From Methylomonas sp. (GTDB taxonomy: Bacteria; Pseudomonadota; Gammaproteobacteria; Methylococcales; Methylomonadaceae), in the NCBI RefSeq assembly GCF_023228165.1, contig NZ_JALOBS010000051.1, forward strand, positions 1-21,274: a DNA stretch of 21,274 nucleotides, written 5' to 3'. Below are positions 6,994-15,822 of the stretch, piece after piece; the first letter of the stretch is position 1; each line of letters opens with the position of its first letter. Both the position numbers and the translations under genes were made by a program. The notes beneath the pieces are model-generated. The model had not been told where the DNA came from and did no database searches. It saw only the letters and a list, made by a program, of their open reading frames with translations.

Positions 6994-9716
6994 TTAAACA
7001 AAAGCAATCGCAGCAATTGGCCAAACAGCATGTCTAATTCCACGGGAAATTTCTTCATCACTTGGCATTCGAAGTTTCGGAATCATCTCATTTTCAGCAA
7101 CTTTCATGTTCATTATCATTTCAGGCAAAGCAGGCTCTTTGGAGCGTTGGGCTTTCGTAATAGAGCGAACAACGTCAGCCTGTCTATCCGAAGTCAGCTC
7201 CGTTACTTCCCGTTCGCTTGATAGCGCAACGCCAACAAGCGACAAAGTAACCTCTCGACTATTACCAAGTTCATAATGAATAGTCTGCCTTATAAAAAAA
7301 AGTAAGCCAATGATAGATTCATTATTCAAGGCAGATTGAATATCTGAATCGAGTCTTAGTAGCGCACATCCAACTAATTTATCGGGTATAAATCGGCTTC
7401 TTAATATTTCCGTAACTTCCGGCAAATTCAGCCCTAATGAATAAACTGACTGCCCATTAAGTGAATCAATAGGCAAGCCGCCCGTATCTCCACAAGCATA
7501 GATTTTTGATCCAAATTGCAGTGCTGGTAATTTTTCTTCAACGGCAACAATCTCATCATTTCTAAATTCGAATGTGGGCAAACCAACATCATTAGTAGCA
7601 GAAGCATCCCCGTATCTTGTTAAGAATGTTGCTAAGTCACTCCAGGTTGCAGTTCCAGGATCAATAGAACGTATCTTTTCAGCCTCATGGCGGTAGGTGC
7701 TGTCAAATGAGTTCCAAGTTTTGAATCCTTCGGTTACTAATTTACCAATTGCATTGGACTCTTGAACCCCTAGTGGCCCTGGAGGAGCTCCACCTATAAC
7801 GCCCTCTAATTCCTTAGGCGGCACTAGTGACATAACGCGGCTAAATAAAATCTCAAATTGTTCGGGATCTAACTGCGAAGAAATAAGGGCCAATTTCTCC
7901 CTGGCGATACGATACATATCGACTTCACGGCTACCAGCCGCAACAATTGTATCTACGATAATTGTTTTACGAGAACCGAATCGATGAACCCGACCGACAC
8001 GCTGTTCAAGATCCATCGGATTCCAGGGCACATCCAAATGAACCAATCGTCTAGCACGCTGCATGTTAAGACCTTCACCACCAGCACGCGAAGATACTAA
8101 AAACCTTGGCCCATCAGGAGATTGGAACTGTCTGACTTGGGATAAACGCTCATCGTCGCTTTGGTTACCTATGATGATTGCAGGATCAACACCAAATCGT
8201 TTTTTCAAAAATGCTGCTACAACGCCAACGGTTTCGACTGGTTGGGCAAAAAATACAATTTTTTCGTCACCAGCCTCTTCGATAACTTTGCATAACGCCT
8301 CCCACTTTGCATCAGCAGCTTCGGTTTGCAGGAGAGCAATCCCTTCACGTAACAACTCACTTAATTGAACTGGATCGGGTGTCCAAACTTCATCATCACG
8401 TTCTTCAAGATCACTAACGGTATCGTCGCTTTCATTCTGAAGACCAATTTGTTTTAGTAATCGGGCATACAATGATGGAATAGATTCATCTGCTGGACCA
8501 CCACGGTAAGGACGCAGAGCACCAATCGCATCATGAAGCGTTTTGTTCGAAATATCCCAACCAAGTCTGCGTGACTAAGTCGAACAAGAAAACCTAAGCC
8601 AGCCTGCACACTGGATGCGGCCCATTGCAATGCTTGTCCCTTAGCCCAGCCAGTAGCTCGGTTACGGCTGCTGCCATTTGTGGGGGCATCGTAAAGCTGA
8701 CATATGCCTTCGTACCATTTTTCATAAGCTCCGCCTAAAGAAACAACCGTCGGTGGATTGATTTGGCGACTTGGAAATAATGGCTGTCCTCGCCAATCTC
8801 TGACTCGATCCTTTGTCCTGTAAATAACTTTCCCTGCAACGCTTTCCAGGGTTTGGCCATCGTCCGCCAATAAACGAAGTAAATTTTTAAATCTAGCCTC
8901 ACTACCTTGATGGGGAGTACCACTCATCAAAAACAAACGGCCATCAGCAGGTTGAGAGTTAACAAGTTGCTGCACAAGGCGAAATGACTGATTTGGCTTG
9001 CCACCAGAAATACCCCAATCAGACAGGTGATGACATTCGTCAACAAAAATAACATCCCACGGGCCACTACTAACAACCATTTTCGGATTGTCACCAAAAA
9101 CAGCCTTATTGATACTGGCAACAACAAGACGGTCTGCTTCAAGCCTGGCATCACCGGAATTTCCTGCTGACCATTTTCGAGCGTCGAGGTCTAGTTTGTC
9201 GCGTAATTCATTCACGACGTTGCTTACCAATCTGGCCGGAGCAAGATACAACACTCGTATTGCAGCATTCTGATCCAGCAGCCTTCGAATTAATAGACCA
9301 GCCTCAATCGTCTTACCTAGTCCGACTTCATCACCAATCAATACCTTTTTTAGATTGGGATCAGTCAGTATGTGTTGTACCAAACTAACCTGGTGCATCA
9401 GAGTCGCTGCCTTATGAACGTCCAATCGGCGTTGAGGGTCCTCGGCAATTAAATAAGCAGCATGTAGTCGAGCTAATGTTCGTGACGACATAGCCAGCCA
9501 ATTGTCGCCTTCCGGCAGAGCATCCATTAACGATGTTGTCGTTGGTTGGCTGGTCGTTCGTCGCTTGTCCACGTTGTGTTCAAGCAATGGAATTGGACTC
9601 GTGCTACCAAGCAACCTGCGAGGAGGTGATACTAGATCATAGGAATCAAATCCAAAATCATTGACAATTCGTAATATCGCCCTTGGTATACCGCTATATT
9701 CAATCAGTGATGACAT
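6994..9716 (-). pseudogene. SNF2/RapA-like SF2 helicase, interrupted by one frameshift
   Basis: Two frames make one helicase of about 907 aa. The upstream part (9716 to about 8575) has Walker A IGDEVGLGKTIEAG (128-140), DECHH (226-230) and SGTPHQ (265-270). The downstream part, open to 6994, has the C-lobe: FLVSSRAGGEGLNMQ, LDVPWNPMDLEQRVGRVHRFGS. The frame changes near 8565-8580. Upstream reads VRLSHA, then drifts into unrelated residues and stops at 8454; the other frame carries RLGWDISNKTLHDAIGALRPYRGG. A single missing base would explain it. No slippery heptamer is seen. The family, RapA/HepA-type SNF2 translocases, moves along duplex DNA, and defence systems such as DISARM use related enzymes. 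It starts 11 bp after the dynamin gene and is last in the operon. If the frameshift is real and not a read error, the product is inactive. Confidence 0.85.
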
Positions 9717-9727
9717 AATGATTCTGA

Positions 9728-12184
9728 CTAAGCAGCTTCAGTTGCGGTTTCGCGAATAGGACATTCAGTTAGCACCGCTTCAATGTCTGCCAGCACTTTA
9801 GATCGTTTTTGTGCATCTGATCGTTTCATTCTTTCCTCATGCCTTTCCACAATAAGGTTTGCAGTATCTAGTAAAGGCTCACCCCATTGGGAGAAGGTAG
9901 TTTGAATTTCCTCTCTGACAACTTTGTAGTTTGATTGCAATATTTCGATGGCAGGTTCTTTTGCTGCGTCAGTAGCCTGTCTAGCTAAGGCATTAAACAA
10001 ATGAAGTATTCGTGTTTTTACGCCTGGTCCTATATCGTTGCCATCCGCCACAAATTTTTGACAAGCATTTTCAATAGGCTTACGGATTGCTTCTCTTAGT
10101 TTTTGTTTTACTAGAGCTCGTAACTCATCAACAGCTTCCTTGCCGACCTGGTTCATCTGATCCGCTTGATTGGAAATACGCGTTTGCTGGTTTTCTAAAA
10201 GTGTTTTGTTGATTTGAGCTCCACCATTTTCGATCGCCCACTCACAAATTTCTTGTACCATTTCGGCGATATCCGAAGACAAATCTTTCGTTCGCTTTCT
10301 AATTCCTTTGAGCAGTTTTTGTCCCCAAACCGCCGCCATAGGCTCTTGAAAGTAGTTTGCAATGTCATCTGGCAGACTGATTGTACGGCTTCCATAAAAG
10401 GTGCCGCCGCGACGAACGGCTGCCCTGAGTGTCGCCCAATGCGCCCACTGTAAGTCATACAAATAGCTGTTCACTTCCGTTTCCGCGACGCCCCGTGCTT
10501 CCAAAACCAATTCACGGATTGAAGCTTGGACGGTTTCTTCGAGGAATTCGCGAAAGCCCCCGACCCGAAGGTCGTACTCCTTTTGCTTAGGACCCATAAA
10601 TTGTTCTAATGCATCAGCTAATTTCTCAGCCTCTTCTGCTGCGCGTGTTCTCTCTTTCCACTGTGCTTCGATGATGGATAATTCATTCAGCAAATTGTCC
10701 GATAATCGTTTAGAAACTTCATCGATTCTACGACGCAGATTTTGGCGTTCCCCTTCGCTTAAGTCTTTTAGGCTTGATTGCAGAGTAGGAATACCGGTTT
10801 GTTCTAAATCGGGTAAAAAAGCTTTATCTTCATCATCGTCGATCAATATCTTCCGGTATTCGGGTGCGGAAACAGGATGGATTTGCAAAGAATCCAAAAT
10901 GTTCTCGCGTGCTTGCTCACGTGCTCTGCGTACAGTTTCGTTATCTGAAGTACCAATCTTACTAAGCTGTTCTTTGATCTGGCTGAGCATTCGAGGACGA
11001 AACTCCTCAACTAAGTTTGCAAAGACCTCACGTTTTTTCGGTCGTTTGCCATCAGAGTCTTCAACTGTGTTTCTCCATTCCTCTGCTGCGACATCGTCAA
11101 CTTTGGTAACCGTAATTAGCATTGAGCAAGGATCGCTTTCTGGGTCATCAGTCGCTCCCACCAACCGATCCCAATAACCACTGGTACGCAACAACTCAAT
11201 TGTTGATTCTGTCGGTCCAGCCCGATCAACTACAACAATGACAGCGCGCGCTTCTTCACCGACGTATCTGCTAGTGACGGTGCGATAAGTGTCATTTGCA
11301 ATCCCGACGCCTGGTAAATCTACTAATGTCACACCAGCTTTGAGAACATCGGAAGGCCAGCCGACATGAATTTCCTCAATCAATGGAGACAAAAATCCAG
11401 CAGCATGGGCCTTGAGATCGTTCATGAACTCTTTTTTATCATCACCTTGGCATTTTTCGTGACTGCGATTCGTGCGACTAGGCTTAATAACTTCCTTAAC
11501 TCTATCGATTCGTTTTTGATCATCCGCATCCAGAGTGGAATGCCATCTTAATTTTCCATCACAGGCAACGCGGAGTGCATCAACAAGGTAAGCAAGGGGG
11601 TTGTCACTGAACTGATTGCCGGTAACGATTTGTTTAGCCTGTTTTATAAACCCTTCGATTGGGTCATGAGTCGGCCCATCACTACTGGACGATTCGGTTG
11701 TAATGGTTGCACGCTCAAGAAGATCCTGTCTTTCATCATCATTTAATTCATGTTGAAAATCACTAGGTTCATCAACTGAGAGTTCTTTAGTTAGGGTAGT
11801 ATTCTGCTTTGCTTTGGACTTTTGTTGATGAGTCAGACGACTTTCCAATGCAAATGCAACGTTCCATAAATGCTTGCGAGGTTGGTATGTCACCTTAAAA
11901 GTAGGAATCTCACTATAAAACACCTTAGTAGCCTGAGCTGTTAAAGGACCGATACCACCAGCAGGCAGAACCTGCTCCTTACCGGCTGCTAGTGCATTCA
12001 GCAGCGTGCTTTTTCCAATACCAGAGTTTCCAAGAAAACATACCGTGATCGAATCAGGCATAGCTAAAAGCTTTTTTAGTCGTTCATAATCGTTTTCAAA
12101 ACCAGCAATCCGCTCTTTCGAATGGGTTTCAAAAAAAGGTTTGGCGTGTGTTTCATACCATTGCAACAACTGCTGCTCTTTCAT
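9728..12184 (-). CDS. Dynamin-like large GTPase
   Basis: 818 aa. The GTPase set is complete: G1 GNSGIGKST (52-60), G2 region GPLTAQAT with T82, G3 DLPGVG (289-294) and G4 TKVD (360-363). There is a long acidic, Ser-rich insert between G2 and G3 (about 115-260). Helical, coiled-coil-prone stalk sequence fills the rest (about 480-800). No clear transmembrane segment is seen, so any membrane link would be peripheral. Bacterial dynamin-like proteins remodel or tether membranes, and some act in phage defence (for example Eleos/LeoA-type). This one stands alone with no paired second dynamin. A strong AAGGAG Shine-Dalgarno motif precedes ATG 12184. It follows the PLD-like gene by 36 bp and is followed by the helicase after 11 bp. 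A role in the local defence module is inferred. Confidence 0.9.
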   Translation of the reverse strand: MKEQQLLQWYETHAKPFFETHSKERIAGFENDYERLKKLLAMPDSITVCFLGNSGIGKSTLLNALAAGKEQVLPAGGIGPLTAQATKVFYSEIPTFKVTYQPRKHLWNVAFALESRLTHQQKSKAKQNTTLTKELSVDEPSDFQHELNDDERQDLLERATITTESSSSDGPTHDPIEGFIKQAKQIVTGNQFSDNPLAYLVDALRVACDGKLRWHSTLDADDQKRIDRVKEVIKPSRTNRSHEKCQGDDKKEFMNDLKAHAAGFLSPLIEEIHVGWPSDVLKAGVTLVDLPGVGIANDTYRTVTSRYVGEEARAVIVVVDRAGPTESTIELLRTSGYWDRLVGATDDPESDPCSMLITVTKVDDVAAEEWRNTVEDSDGKRPKKREVFANLVEEFRPRMLSQIKEQLSKIGTSDNETVRRAREQARENILDSLQIHPVSAPEYRKILIDDDEDKAFLPDLEQTGIPTLQSSLKDLSEGERQNLRRRIDEVSKRLSDNLLNELSIIEAQWKERTRAAEEAEKLADALEQFMGPKQKEYDLRVGGFREFLEETVQASIRELVLEARGVAETEVNSYLYDLQWAHWATLRAAVRRGGTFYGSRTISLPDDIANYFQEPMAAVWGQKLLKGIRKRTKDLSSDIAEMVQEICEWAIENGGAQINKTLLENQQTRISNQADQMNQVGKEAVDELRALVKQKLREAIRKPIENACQKFVADGNDIGPGVKTRILHLFNALARQATDAAKEPAIEILQSNYKVVREEIQTTFSQWGEPLLDTANLIVERHEERMKRSDAQKRSKVLADIEAVLTECPIRETATEAA

Positions 12185-12220
12185 TCGATCTCCTTCTTAA
12201 GTTTTTCTTATTATCAATGA

Positions 12221-13108
12221 TTATTGGCCTGAACCTTCAATCACAAAATTATGGCAACTGTTTTGTTCCCATTTATCCCATTCATTCATAAAGTTATCAT
12301 TCGATAACCGAGTAACTAAAACGTCACCATCGCCTTCATCCAAGCCGATGCCATATTGCAAGCAGCCTCGATCAGTTAACACAAACCTGTCATGTAATAA
12401 CCGCTTTGCTTTAATAATGAACTTGACGCTAATTCCGGTCGGTAATAGCGTATGTAAGACAGCCTTGCATTCACTTTCGAATTGTCCAATTGTTCTGTTA
12501 TTGCTTTCGTAAGTTGTAACGTATTTGATTTGTGATATTTTTGGTGCGTGAGGTTGTTGTCGCAAACAATTAGCAAACTCGATTAATACTTTTGTAAACC
12601 TGGCATCTGCAGGCTCAAAGTTCCGATCAATTAAAACCAAAGCCTTTGAGAGATGTATCAATGGTAATGCAGCATCAATCATTTGCCTTGCATTTCGTGC
12701 AATGGAGAGGCTCGGCGGATTTTTCCACGGTGCAACTTTCCAAATATCAGCAATTGTTGTAACGTCTGTTTGAGTTGTAGGCTTGTGATTTAGTATTGCC
12801 CTAAATTGTCTTCGAGCATGCTCATCGACAGCATTTTCAGTCCATCCTTTATTGGCATCCCAAATAGCGGATTGCCTGTCGTACAAGGCTCTTTTTTCTA
12901 GTGCGATTAGTAATTCTATAAGGGCACTTCGCTCAGACTCGTCTCTTGCGTGCTGCGAAATTAATTGTCTAGCAACTTGTGTCCATTTACGCTTCCTTGG
13001 GTATTCACTAATCAATCGGCCTTGGTCAATTCCAAAGGCTTCATAAAGAAAAGCAACGTCACTAATATTTTTAAATAAAGCGGGCGAAACAGCATATTCG
13101 TAGATCAT
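12221..13108 (-). CDS. PLD-superfamily-like protein with divergent H-x-R-x4-D site
   Basis: 295 aa. The C-terminal half (LVLIDRNFEPADARFTKVLIEF, about 158-178, and later LLHDRFVLTDRG with H239, R241 and D246) resembles phospholipase-D-fold proteins. Their HKD signature is H-x-K-x4-D, and here Arg replaces Lys. The N-terminal 130 residues are helical and not recognised. Only one HKD-like motif is present, so activity would need a dimer. ATG 13108 overlaps the stop of the preceding ATPase (TAATG), so the two are translationally coupled. PLD-fold nucleases are frequent effectors in defence loci, but the Lys-to-Arg change makes catalysis doubtful. It may be a nuclease, a phosphohydrolase or an inactive scaffold. 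Confidence 0.65.
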   Translation of the reverse strand: MIYEYAVSPALFKNISDVAFLYEAFGIDQGRLISEYPRKRKWTQVARQLISQHARDESERSALIELLIALEKRALYDRQSAIWDANKGWTENAVDEHARRQFRAILNHKPTTQTDVTTIADIWKVAPWKNPPSLSIARNARQMIDAALPLIHLSKALVLIDRNFEPADARFTKVLIEFANCLRQQPHAPKISQIKYVTTYESNNRTIGQFESECKAVLHTLLPTGISVKFIIKAKRLLHDRFVLTDRGCLQYGIGLDEGDGDVLVTRLSNDNFMNEWDKWEQNSCHNFVIEGSGQ

Positions 13109-14667
13109 TAGTCGAACATCCTTCCAATTTCTTCGGATAAATCTTCCAGGTCACCGAAATATTCCTTCTCGCGCTCTTCAAAGAAACCTCGTGGCCAGCG
13201 GTCAACAAACCGACCTTCGTCATTTATACGAAGATGCTTTAATACCGTGCCTTGGCTGGAGGATTCGACGTAATACACCGCCACACGGTCGGGAGATAGT
13301 TTTAGTTCATCAGCGACTTGGCCCTCATTCGATTGTCGAATGCGGCGTAGAATTCGTAGCAGCAAATGTTCACTATGGGTTTCGATCAGAAATTGCCGAC
13401 TGAATCCCGCTTCATCATTGGTTTGCTGAATGAACAGATCGCCCAAAGCAACCTGCACCGCGGGATGGATATGCAGTTCCGGTTGTTCTATCGCTGCGAT
13501 ACCGCTTTTTTGCGCTAGTGCAGCAACGACAACCGGTATGACCTGAGAAATACCTATTCCAACGTCTTGGGGGGCAACATCCAAAAAATCTTTTTCTTGC
13601 CGTAATAACAAACGCTTTTTTTCCGGTAAGGCTTCGATTTCCTGCCGTATCATCTCGTAGTTATCCAGGAAGTCTTCACCCTGTGATAAAGCAGACATCG
13701 TCATGCTGTCCAAGTCTAGTTCTTTGTATCGCTTAACGTCCACTCGGTAACCGGTATTCAATCGAGCTTCCCAGGTCAGCCACTTATTGAGTTCATCGAC
13801 CTGTGACAATGAAGCATCGTTAATCCAGTCCCAAGCGGCTAAGCCGGAAGACCATCGGGATTCGTCGGGCGATTTAGAAGGTTGATAAGTACGATCCGGT
13901 ACTACGCGAATCGGGCCAAGATATTTGAGTTTTCTCAGATTGCTGCGAAGATACTCACCCGGAGAAATCAGGCAAAAATTAATTAATTCGCTGAATTCGC
14001 CAAGATCACGGGCCGCAAATACGCTCCGGATTTCGTCAAAGAGCGTCTCGTGTTTTGAATTAGCCCGCTGGGATAACTCATAGTCCACCGTCGTTCGGTC
14101 ATCCCACTTGATGTCAACGTCTGATGGCTCAAGCTCTAAACCCTCGCAAAACCAGGGGTGGCGTATGTTAAAGCTCACCACATGCTGCAATCCGGTGCTG
14201 TCATCCGCTGTTACTTTGGCTGCGACAACACCATTGATACCTACTTCATAGTCAGCTTGTGTTGGCTGCTCAAGAAAGTTGCTCCATTTAATGTCCAGCT
14301 TTACCCAGGCTGACATTGCCTGACCACTCCATTCTTGGAAGGCCGGAGAATCGGGATAGTCGGAATAATCGACCAGATCAATATCCGTCAAATCAAGATC
14401 AAATCGAAGAGAAATGGGTAAATTGGCGTCATGGTTATGAACCAAATTTCGAAAACCACCCAGATCGACAGCATCACCGCCTTGAATGGTTTTGTCCGGG
14501 TCGGTATTGGCACGTTCGAGGATTTCCCTGGCAAACAATAAGGCCTGAAGAATGGTACTTTTACCGGCGCTGTTTGCACCGAACAGCAAAGTAATTGGTT
14601 TCAGTTCAACGCAAACAGATTCACCAATGCCTTTGAAATTTTGCAGTGTTATAGATTTAATACTCAT
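13108..14667 (-). CDS. AAA family ATPase, DUF3696/OLD-like, no Toprim domain
   Basis: 519 aa. Walker A GANSAGKST at 30-38, the ABC-type signature GIGISQVIPV at 370-379, Walker B AAIEQPE at 391-397 and the H-loop region ETHSEH at 429-434. An LGPIRVVPDRTY segment (250-261) is typical of this family. After the ATPase core a short C-terminal region (VAVYYVESSSQGTVLKHLRINDEGRFVDRWPRGFFEE) is the DUF3696 type. There is no Toprim nuclease tail as in OLD/GajA. SMC/ABC-like ATPases of this group sense or remodel DNA ends with a partner. The partner is most likely the PLD-like protein, because their stop and start overlap as TAATG. Gap to hsdS is 48 bp. AGGA stands about 10 nt before ATG. A defence role is inferred from context. 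Confidence 0.9.
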   Translation of the reverse strand: MSIKSITLQNFKGIGESVCVELKPITLLFGANSAGKSTILQALLFAREILERANTDPDKTIQGGDAVDLGGFRNLVHNHDANLPISLRFDLDLTDIDLVDYSDYPDSPAFQEWSGQAMSAWVKLDIKWSNFLEQPTQADYEVGINGVVAAKVTADDSTGLQHVVSFNIRHPWFCEGLELEPSDVDIKWDDRTTVDYELSQRANSKHETLFDEIRSVFAARDLGEFSELINFCLISPGEYLRSNLRKLKYLGPIRVVPDRTYQPSKSPDESRWSSGLAAWDWINDASLSQVDELNKWLTWEARLNTGYRVDVKRYKELDLDSMTMSALSQGEDFLDNYEMIRQEIEALPEKKRLLLRQEKDFLDVAPQDVGIGISQVIPVVVAALAQKSGIAAIEQPELHIHPAVQVALGDLFIQQTNDEAGFSRQFLIETHSEHLLLRILRRIRQSNEGQVADELKLSPDRVAVYYVESSSQGTVLKHLRINDEGRFVDRWPRGFFEEREKEYFGDLEDLSEEIGRMFD

Positions 14668-14715
14668 TAACTATATTCCTTTTGGCGATTTCCTTTTTTT
14701 CAATCAAATCTCTTA

Positions 14716-15822
14716 TCACAGTTCACCGTTAAAAGCTCTTTGAGTGAGTGAAGCGAAGTTCATTTCTGCTTCTTTGGCCGACGCCTGAAGTTTATTTTGT
14801 AACGACATCACCTTATTAAAAATCTTTACAAATTTCTCTCGCTGGTCTTCTGCAGGCAGTATAAATAAAACATCTTCCAAAGCGCCTTTGCTCACCATGC
14901 CTTTCATGCTGTTAGTGGAGGCATTCTGTATACGCCGCTTGGAGTAAAGGGTTACCGCATAAAGAAATTCCGGTTCAATTCCTGGTTTTGGCGTTAAGGC
15001 ATTGATTTGTTGATTAAACGATACGGTGCGATCTGCAAACGCGGCATTTCCAATACAAGAAGGACTACCGGCAATGCAAGTAATTAGAGTTGAGCCTGCT
15101 GGGGCTGAACGACCAATACGGAGGCCATCTTCCGACAATCCCTCGGTCGCTTTAGTTAGATAATGTGAAGGTGTATTGATATTGTCAGATTTTATCCACT
15201 CTATGAAATTGCCGTAGTAATTTGGTACTTCGCGCGATGGCGTGCTCCCTGTCGTTACTTTTGCTATATCCCTAATTGGTTTTTCAGAAAGTTGCTTTGA
15301 ATTGACGTTTGGATCTCCAAAAATTTCAAAAAATGATGAACGCAAAAATTCATCTGCGAGTCGGATGGCCTCCTGACGGTTATGACGTATGGAGTCACCT
15401 TTTTCAAGAATATTTGCAATACGATTTTGTTCAGACAATTTCGGAAAAAAGACTTTTCGTGATTTTACGTCTGAAGGCTTAATAAAAGGCTGTGCAGTAC
15501 CTGATCGCTTCCAACTCGACTCGTTATTTAACTGGTACCAAATATAGCGAATATCAGAGTTCGTTGGGTCTGGAATAATAACTTGCGTGTTTGCCAAACT
15601 TGTCCATTTCCCTTTTACAAGAAAACACTTACCACATCTTGCTCCAATTGAGGATAGAATAATTGCTTGTTGATCGAATTCATATGTTTCTAGTTTGCCA
15701 TTCAGACCACCAGCACCATATGCGGGATAGCCATTATCTACAAAGTCATTACCTGTCAATCCATGACGCCCACCTTGAAGGATCATCGCAAATTCCGCTA
15801 AAGATGCCTTTGGGAGATTCAT
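14716..15822 (-). CDS. hsdS: Type I restriction specificity subunit HsdS
   Basis: 368 aa. Two target-recognition domains: TRD1 about 1-125 (GGRHGLTGNDF...AYGAGGLNGK...GKCFLVKGKWTSLANTQVII), then a helical spacer SEQNRIANILEKGDSIRHNRQEAIRLADEFLRSSFFEIFGD (about 134-173), TRD2 about 180-335 (IRDIAKVTTGSTPSREVPNYYGN, LITCIAGSPSCIGNAAFADRTVSF), and a closing helix with NKVMSLQNKLQASAKEAEMNFASL. HsdS gives DNA specificity to the methylase and the restriction complex. It is somewhat shorter than many HsdS, because it begins directly in TRD1 with no N-terminal helix. Its ATG overlaps the HsdM stop (ATGA), so the two are co-translated. The recognition sequence cannot be read from the protein. Confidence 0.93.
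   Translation of the reverse strand: MNLPKASLAEFAMILQGGRHGLTGNDFVDNGYPAYGAGGLNGKLETYEFDQQAIILSSIGARCGKCFLVKGKWTSLANTQVIIPDPTNSDIRYIWYQLNNESSWKRSGTAQPFIKPSDVKSRKVFFPKLSEQNRIANILEKGDSIRHNRQEAIRLADEFLRSSFFEIFGDPNVNSKQLSEKPIRDIAKVTTGSTPSREVPNYYGNFIEWIKSDNINTPSHYLTKATEGLSEDGLRIGRSAPAGSTLITCIAGSPSCIGNAAFADRTVSFNQQINALTPKPGIEPEFLYAVTLYSKRRIQNASTNSMKGMVSKGALEDVLFILPAEDQREKFVKIFNKVMSLQNKLQASAKEAEMNFASLTQRAFNGEL

Noticed and set aside
8454..8580. Programmed -1 frameshifting in the helicase
   Set aside because: No slippery heptamer in the permitted interval between the TAG and the loss of similarity; a missing base is simpler.
10671..11177. 168-codon open frame on the plus strand inside the dynamin gene
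   Set aside because: Antisense to a well-supported GTPase, Ser/Arg-rich composition, no start signal or family features.
6994..15822. DISARM assignment, because of SNF2-like helicase, PLD and methylase
   Set aside because: No DUF1998 DrmA/DrmB proteins, and the methylase is a standard HsdM with HsdS and HsdR.
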